Assembly: GCA_021796315.1 (NCBI GenBank)
Contig: JAJYOH010000163.1
Coordinates: forward strand, 1 to 10,654
DNA: 10,654 nt
Direction of reading: 5' to 3'
From: Chloroflexota bacterium
GTDB taxonomy: Bacteria > Chloroflexota > Anaerolineae > Anaerolineales > Villigracilaceae
Shown: one piece after another, positions 7,335 through 10,654 of the stretch
How positions within the stretch are numbered: position 1 is the first letter of the stretch
Layout: every line of letters begins with the position of its first letter
Made by a program: the position numbers and the translations under genes
The notes under the pieces: generated by a model
Databases searched by the model: none
What the model saw: the letters and a program-made list of their open reading frames with translations, nothing else
Told to the model about the DNA's origin: nothing

Positions 7335-8045
7335 CTACCCCTCGAACCTGTATCCGCCGCCACGCACGGTAACAATGCGTACCGGGTTGGCGGAATCGGC
7401 TTCGACCTTTTGACGCAGCCAGCGCACGTGCACATCCACTGTGCGGCTATCGCCGATGTAATCCCAACCCCAAACACGTTCCAAAATAAATTCGCGCGAG
7501 AGCATTTGTCCGCGATGCTCGGCAAGAAAAAGCAACAGTTCGTATTCTTTTGGCTTGAGTTGTATCGGCTGACCGTCCAGAGTCACTTCGCGGCGGGTCA
7601 GGTTGACAACAAGATTGCCGAAGGTCAAAGTTTCATGAGCAGGCTGGGATGCAACCGTCCTGCCCATGTCTTCGCGGATCAGGCGTTCGCGGCGCAATTG
7701 AGCTTTGACGCGCGCCAGCAATTCGCGCATGGAAAACGGCTTGGTCAGATAATCGTCCGCGCCGACCTCGAGGCCGACCACGCGGTCGATCTCATCGTCG
7801 CGGGCCGTGAGCATGATGATGGCAGTTGTCATTTCGCGGCGCAAAACCCGGGCCACTTCAAAACCGTCTATTTCGGGCAGCATCAGATCAAGGACGATAA
7901 GGTCCGGCCTTAAACGACGGGCGGCTTCGAGCGCGGAACGACCGTCACCGACGGCTTCGACAGCATATCCATCTTTCTTTAAATTATATACAAGGGTTTC
8001 CTGCAGGGAAGGTTCGTCTTCAACGACGAGGATTGTTTCAGGCAT
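7335..8045 (-). CDS. phoB: Phosphate-regulon response regulator PhoB/PhoP
   Basis: An OmpR-family response regulator of 236 aa from the ATG at 8045. The receiver domain (about 1-118) has the acidic pair Glu9-Asp10 in ILVVEDEP, phospho-acceptor Asp53 in [14 protein letters not shown], Thr80 in MLTARDD and Lys102 in LTKPF. The C-terminal winged helix (about 137-236) shows [18 protein letters not shown] and the recognition-helix and wing segment [16 protein letters not shown]...RGGGYRFEG. The reading frame extends to an ATG at 8063, but I choose 8045: the conserved receiver begins there, and the likely promoter -10 (8059-8054) lies inside the extension. Neither start has a ribosome site. The gene is followed by phoR and probably activates itself, pstS and the small-ORF/surE pair through the TTAACA repeats. 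Confidence 0.92.
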   Translation of the reverse strand: MPETILVVEDEPSLQETLVYNLKKDGYAVEAVGDGRSALEAARRLRPDLIVLDLMLPEIDGFEVARVLRREMTTAIIMLTARDDEIDRVVGLEVGADDYLTKPFSMRELLARVKAQLRRERLIREDMGRTVASQPAHETLTFGNLVVNLTRREVTLDGQPIQLKPKEYELLLFLAEHRGQMLSREFILERVWGWDYIGDSRTVDVHVRWLRQKVEADSANPVRIVTVRGGGYRFEG

Positions 8046-8053
8046 TTGCGAAG

Positions 8054-8096
8054 AATATACCATAAAGAAATATTGGCGATGTTAATGAGTTGTTAA
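8054..8096 (-). promoter_or_regulatory. phoB promoter with perfect TTAACA-N5-TTAACA Pho box
   Basis: On the minus strand, two perfect TTAACA hexamers (8096-8091 and 8085-8080) stand 11 bp apart. A weak third unit, AATATT, would begin at 8074, and TATATT (8059-8054) is a good -10 match 9 nt after it, the same gap as at the pstS and surE promoters. The predicted transcription start then falls at about 8047-8045, at or next to the chosen phoB ATG, implying a leaderless or nearly leaderless mRNA. The same repeats also read as TTAATG-N5-TTAAAG toward the divergent lipoprotein gene 85 nt away, so bidirectional control is possible. No convincing promoter for that gene is otherwise visible in 8098-8182. 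Confidence 0.65.
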
Positions 8097-8182
8097 AGGC
8101 AGGACATATACAAACCGGATCGCAGCCAATTTACAACCAAACCAGAACCATGCCGTATATTCCACCAGAAGGAGAATGTCCC

Positions 8183-9025
8183 ATGGCTCGCAAAATTATT
8201 CCAGCAATTCTTATACTCGCATTGGCCAGCATCTCATGCGGTTTCAGTTTTTCACTGCCAAAGGCGCCGACACCCGGGCCGGATATCACCGATCAAATAA
8301 CGGTGGCCGCTCCAACGTCGGGACAGACGCGCCTGGCCCTTTCATTCGGCGCAGGCGAATTAACCCTGTCACCGGGCGCCAGGAATCTTATCGATGGCAC
8401 GGCCACTTACAACATTCCCGATTTGAAACCCGAAGTCATCACAACCGGAAATGATATCGAGGTCAAACAGGGAAACCTTAAGAGCATCCTATATCCTGAC
8501 CAACTCAAAAACAAATGGGATCTAAAACTTGGAGACATGCCAATGGATTTGGCGATCAACGCCGGGGCCTACACTGGCAAGTATGAATTCGGCGGGGTGC
8601 CGCTGTCCGGCCTGACCATCAAGGATGGCGCATCCAACGTAAACTTGAAGTTCTCGCAGCCAAACCCAGGCAGTATGGCGATCTTCCGTTACGAAACCGG
8701 TGCATCGACAGTTAAGATGTATGAACTGGCAAATGCGAATTTTGATACTTTGATCTTCAAAGGCGGTGCGGGAGATTACACCCTGGATTTTTCCGGCACG
8801 CTAAAGCGAGATGCGACCATCACCGTCGATAGCGGGTTGGCAAATGTTATTTTGGTCATCCCCGATGGCGTAAAGGCCAACGTGACGGTGGAAAGCGGAG
8901 TATCCAACGTGAACGCCGGATCCAACTGGAGCCAGAGCGGAGGTCTATATTCTCAAGCCGGCTCCGGCCCTACTTTGACTTTCATCATCAAGATCGGCGC
9001 GGGCAATCTCACGCTGACGCATTAA
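8183..9025 (+). CDS. Secreted lipoprotein with toast-rack-like beta repeats
   Basis: A 280-aa protein from the ATG at 8183, which has AAGGAG 8 nt upstream; the open frame reaches back to 8090, but that part lacks a ribosome site and a signal. The N-terminus MARKIIPAILILALASISC is a lipoprotein-type signal with a non-ideal lipobox at Cys19, followed by a Pro-rich tether (about 25-34). The rest contains repeated short strands of the type G-(A/V)-x-x-(V/L)-x-L, for example GAGELTL (57-63), GASNVNLKF (149-157), GAGDYTLDF (195-203), GVSNVNAG (239-246) and GAGNLTLTH (272-280), mostly 22-24 residues apart, indicating a beta-solenoid. Residues about 50-100 resemble the 'toast-rack' N-terminal domain of surface proteins common in Chloroflexota and Firmicutes. 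The molecular function is unknown. Its placement divergent from phoB hints at a cell-envelope response to phosphate stress (inference). Confidence 0.8.
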   Translation: MARKIIPAILILALASISCGFSFSLPKAPTPGPDITDQITVAAPTSGQTRLALSFGAGELTLSPGARNLIDGTATYNIPDLKPEVITTGNDIEVKQGNLKSILYPDQLKNKWDLKLGDMPMDLAINAGAYTGKYEFGGVPLSGLTIKDGASNVNLKFSQPNPGSMAIFRYETGASTVKMYELANANFDTLIFKGGAGDYTLDFSGTLKRDATITVDSGLANVILVIPDGVKANVTVESGVSNVNAGSNWSQSGGLYSQAGSGPTLTFIIKIGAGNLTLTH

Positions 9026-9036
9026 AGTCTCATCAT

Positions 9037-9168
9037 GTCATTGCAAGCCGCGCTGGTTGAGTAGCGAACAAGTGCGGGGGTCGAAACCAGGCGGCGACAT
9101 CGTACTCGCAGAGTAAGCAATCGCACATAACATGAGATTGTTCGGAGAAGGACGCTCCTCGCAATGAC
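9037..9168. repeat. Structured palindromic intergenic repeat
   Basis: The 153-nt gap between two convergent genes is filled by an imperfect palindromic element. The ends are an exact inverted pair, GTCATTGC (9037-9044) and GCAATGAC (9161-9168). Nested inside are GCCGCGCTGGTT (9047-9058) with AACCAGGCGGC (9085-9095), one base bulged; TACTC/GAGTA (9103-9115); and CAATC/GATTG (9118-9140). The pattern GTCATTGC...AGATTG...CTCCTCGCAATGAC and the inner CTGGTTGAGTAGC...TCGAAACCAG resemble dispersed non-coding intergenic repeats I associate with Chloroflexota and other bacterial genomes. Only one copy is in this window, so dispersal cannot be shown. It may also serve as a two-way terminator. No coding frame is supported here. 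Confidence 0.5.
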
Positions 9169-9178
9169 GCCAAAAAAT

Positions 9179-10600
9179 TTACAAACCCGAAAAATATTTT
9201 TTCTCCACGCCCTGCCAGGTCTCTTCCGACATCTGCATAAAACTCGTTAAGATCGGGTGAACGCGTGTAATCTCTTCATGCACCCGTTCAGCGATGCGCC
9301 GGATCGAAAAGTGGGCGTTGGGCGCAGAACGCAACTGGCAGAAAGCATAAGCCTCACGCAAATTGAACTGCGCCAGCACGCGGCGTTTGTATCCATTCGG
9401 GACAATGTATTGTGCGACCTGCGGATTGAAGGCGTACAACTTTTCGTACATTTGCGCGGCAGCATTCATGGCCGCTTCATACTCGGACCCGAAACCGGCT
9501 TCCGTTATCAAGCGCGGAGTCGCGTACCCATGCCGCGTCGTCAGCATCTGCGGCGTCTGAGTCATCATGCGGTGACGTTTGAATTCGGCATACGCACCCT
9601 GATCCATGACAAAATCGAATGTGTAAGTGCAATATTCCAACTCGCGTAACGGAATATCGTAGCGGCCCAATCGCTTCATCAATAATTCCGCCAGTTGAGT
9701 CCGCTCGGCTTTTTTATGTGCATTGACATGTGCCAGCGCATCCGCATAAGACATTTCGCCGAAGCGATATAAGGCCGCCGCCAAAACCTTTTTCTCGCCA
9801 TCCTTGTCGTAATCAACCAAATGACACCATTCATCGGAATGATGATTCTCGATCCGGGCTTCGTGTTTTACGAACTTGGAAATGTCCCGGCTGGTTTCGA
9901 TCAAATACGGAACGGCATCCGCATACTTCACCAAAGTCGGGACTTCGGCCCTGGCAACTTCTTTGACTTTTGCGCCAATTTCCTTAACTTCCATCAACGA
10001 CGAAGATAACATTTTGCGAATCAAACTTTCGAGCACGCGCGCGTTGGCCGTCATGCCGACGTTCGCCAAAGAGGCGGCCGGCAAAATAAAGCGGCATACA
10101 TCCACATACTGCGAGCGGATGCGGCGGTCATAGCTTTCATCCGATTCGTTTTCGCGGCGCGGAGAATGGCCGAGGACGAGATTCTTTACCGGTTCGAGCG
10201 ACCCGGCATAAGTCGAGAATAAGAGGCGGCAGGCTGCGATGTATTCGTCGCGCAATGGATGCCCATCCAATTCAGCCGGGATGAAAAAATCATCCGTGCC
10301 CCACTTTTGATAGCGCGTTGATTTTTCAGTGTATGAGGCCAGCCGGTTGCCTTCGATGCTTTCAATGGCGAGGCGCGAAACATTTTCGAAGGCGATATGA
10401 AGCACGGCATGTTCCGCCACCGAGGCATGGCCGTATCCGACCACCCACTTCTCATGAAACTTGGCGGACTTTTCATCGTTCAACTCGGCCGCAATCTCGC
10501 GGAACGATTCGGGCGAGCGCGATGTTTTTGCAAAAGCCACCGCGATGGTTTCGGGGCTGAGTTCCTTCGGCGACAATAAATAAATCTGTTGTTCGGGCAT
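9179..10600 (-). CDS. thyX: Tandem-domain ThyX-like (FAD-dependent thymidylate synthase) protein
   Basis: A 473-aa protein, about twice the usual ThyX length (roughly 220-250 aa). ThyX makes dTMP from dUMP using methylene-tetrahydrofolate, NADPH and FAD in the cytoplasm. Copy 1 (about 1-240) shows GHASVAEHAVLHIAF (57-71), the motif region GNRLASYTEKSTRY (84-97), RFILP (170-174) and the NAR helix (186-188). Copy 2 (about 318-460) shows YCTYTFDF (323-330), KRHRMMTQTPQMLTTRHGY (341-359), YIVP (398-401) and NLREAYAFCQLRS (413-425). The canonical RHR-X7-S is split: copy 1 has Arg86 and Ser94 but GN in place of RH; copy 2 has RHR (342-344) but Met352 where Ser belongs. The ATG has AAAGGA 7 nt upstream. 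It may be an active pseudo-dimer or a divergent relative; activity is not assured. Confidence 0.82.
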   Translation of the reverse strand: MPEQQIYLLSPKELSPETIAVAFAKTSRSPESFREIAAELNDEKSAKFHEKWVVGYGHASVAEHAVLHIAFENVSRLAIESIEGNRLASYTEKSTRYQKWGTDDFFIPAELDGHPLRDEYIAACRLLFSTYAGSLEPVKNLVLGHSPRRENESDESYDRRIRSQYVDVCRFILPAASLANVGMTANARVLESLIRKMLSSSLMEVKEIGAKVKEVARAEVPTLVKYADAVPYLIETSRDISKFVKHEARIENHHSDEWCHLVDYDKDGEKKVLAAALYRFGEMSYADALAHVNAHKKAERTQLAELLMKRLGRYDIPLRELEYCTYTFDFVMDQGAYAEFKRHRMMTQTPQMLTTRHGYATPRLITEAGFGSEYEAAMNAAAQMYEKLYAFNPQVAQYIVPNGYKRRVLAQFNLREAYAFCQLRSAPNAHFSIRRIAERVHEEITRVHPILTSFMQMSEETWQGVEKKYFSGL

Positions 10601-10625
10601 AAGATGTCCTTTCAGAATTTGGGCG

Positions 10626-10631
10626 ATTATA
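10626..10631 (-). promoter_or_regulatory. -10 element of the thyX promoter
   Basis: A perfect TATAAT lies on the minus strand 25 nt upstream of the thyX ATG, placing the transcription start near 10619 and leaving a short leader with the AAAGGA ribosome site. No good -35 hexamer is seen at 16-17 bp spacing (GC-rich sequence there), and the window ends at this point, so the upstream part cannot be judged. Confidence 0.5.
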
Positions 10632-10654
10632 CTTCCTATAAAACAAAGGCGGCC

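Noticed and set aside
7329..7913. A 194-codon plus-strand open frame opposite phoB
   Set aside because: Shadow of an intact response regulator; no domain or start signal.
8090..8182. Upstream extension of the lipoprotein reading frame to 8090
   Set aside because: The signal peptide and the AAGGAG ribosome site belong to the ATG at 8183; the extension is hydrophilic and would bury the signal sequence.
1..10654. CRISPR arrays, tRNA or rRNA genes, insertion sequences, phage or defence genes
   Set aside because: No regularly spaced repeats, cloverleaf-like sequences, transposase or integrase motifs were seen; apart from the noted spacers, the window is packed with core phosphate-response genes.

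Overview
The window reads as one phosphate-starvation locus plus one nucleotide-metabolism gene, from a bacterium that looks like a member of the Chloroflexota, probably Anaerolineae. That placement is an inference. It rests on moderate GC content, lipoproteins with a Cys followed by a Pro/Thr/Ala-rich tether, a 'toast-rack'-type secreted lipoprotein, and a double-length ThyX. No rRNA or other marker is present to confirm it.

Almost everything lies on the minus strand. In transcription order (right to left) it is: phoB (response regulator), phoR (histidine kinase), an unrecognised 43-codon membrane-protein gene, surE (nucleotidase), pstS, pstC, pstA, pstB, phoU, and the first 30 codons of an ArsC-type arsenate reductase that runs off the left edge. 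One gene points the other way, a secreted repeat-containing lipoprotein (8183-9025) divergent from phoB. At the right, a structured intergenic repeat (9037-9168) separates it from a convergent 473-aa tandem ThyX gene (9179-10600).

Three intergenic regions carry direct repeats of a TTAACA-like hexamer on an 11-bp period: before pstS, before the small ORF/surE pair and before phoB. These look like binding sites for the PhoB encoded here. The pstS and small-ORF promoters align base for base in layout, with a shared AGATGTTAACC, a TTAAAAG at the same offset and a TAAGAT -10-like hexamer at the same offset. The likely circuit is that PhoR, modulated by the Pst transporter and PhoU, phosphorylates PhoB. 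PhoB then raises its own operon, the small membrane protein with SurE (phosphate release from nucleotides), and the high-affinity Pst transporter. An RNA hairpin between pstS and pstC probably gives more binding protein than channel. The arsenate reductase start codon overlaps the phoU stop, a sensible pairing because Pst-type transporters can admit arsenate.

The points most worth a second look are the unannotated Pho-controlled small membrane protein, the Pho-box architecture, the likely near-leaderless phoB start, and the tandem ThyX whose two copies have lost different parts of the RHR-X7-S motif.
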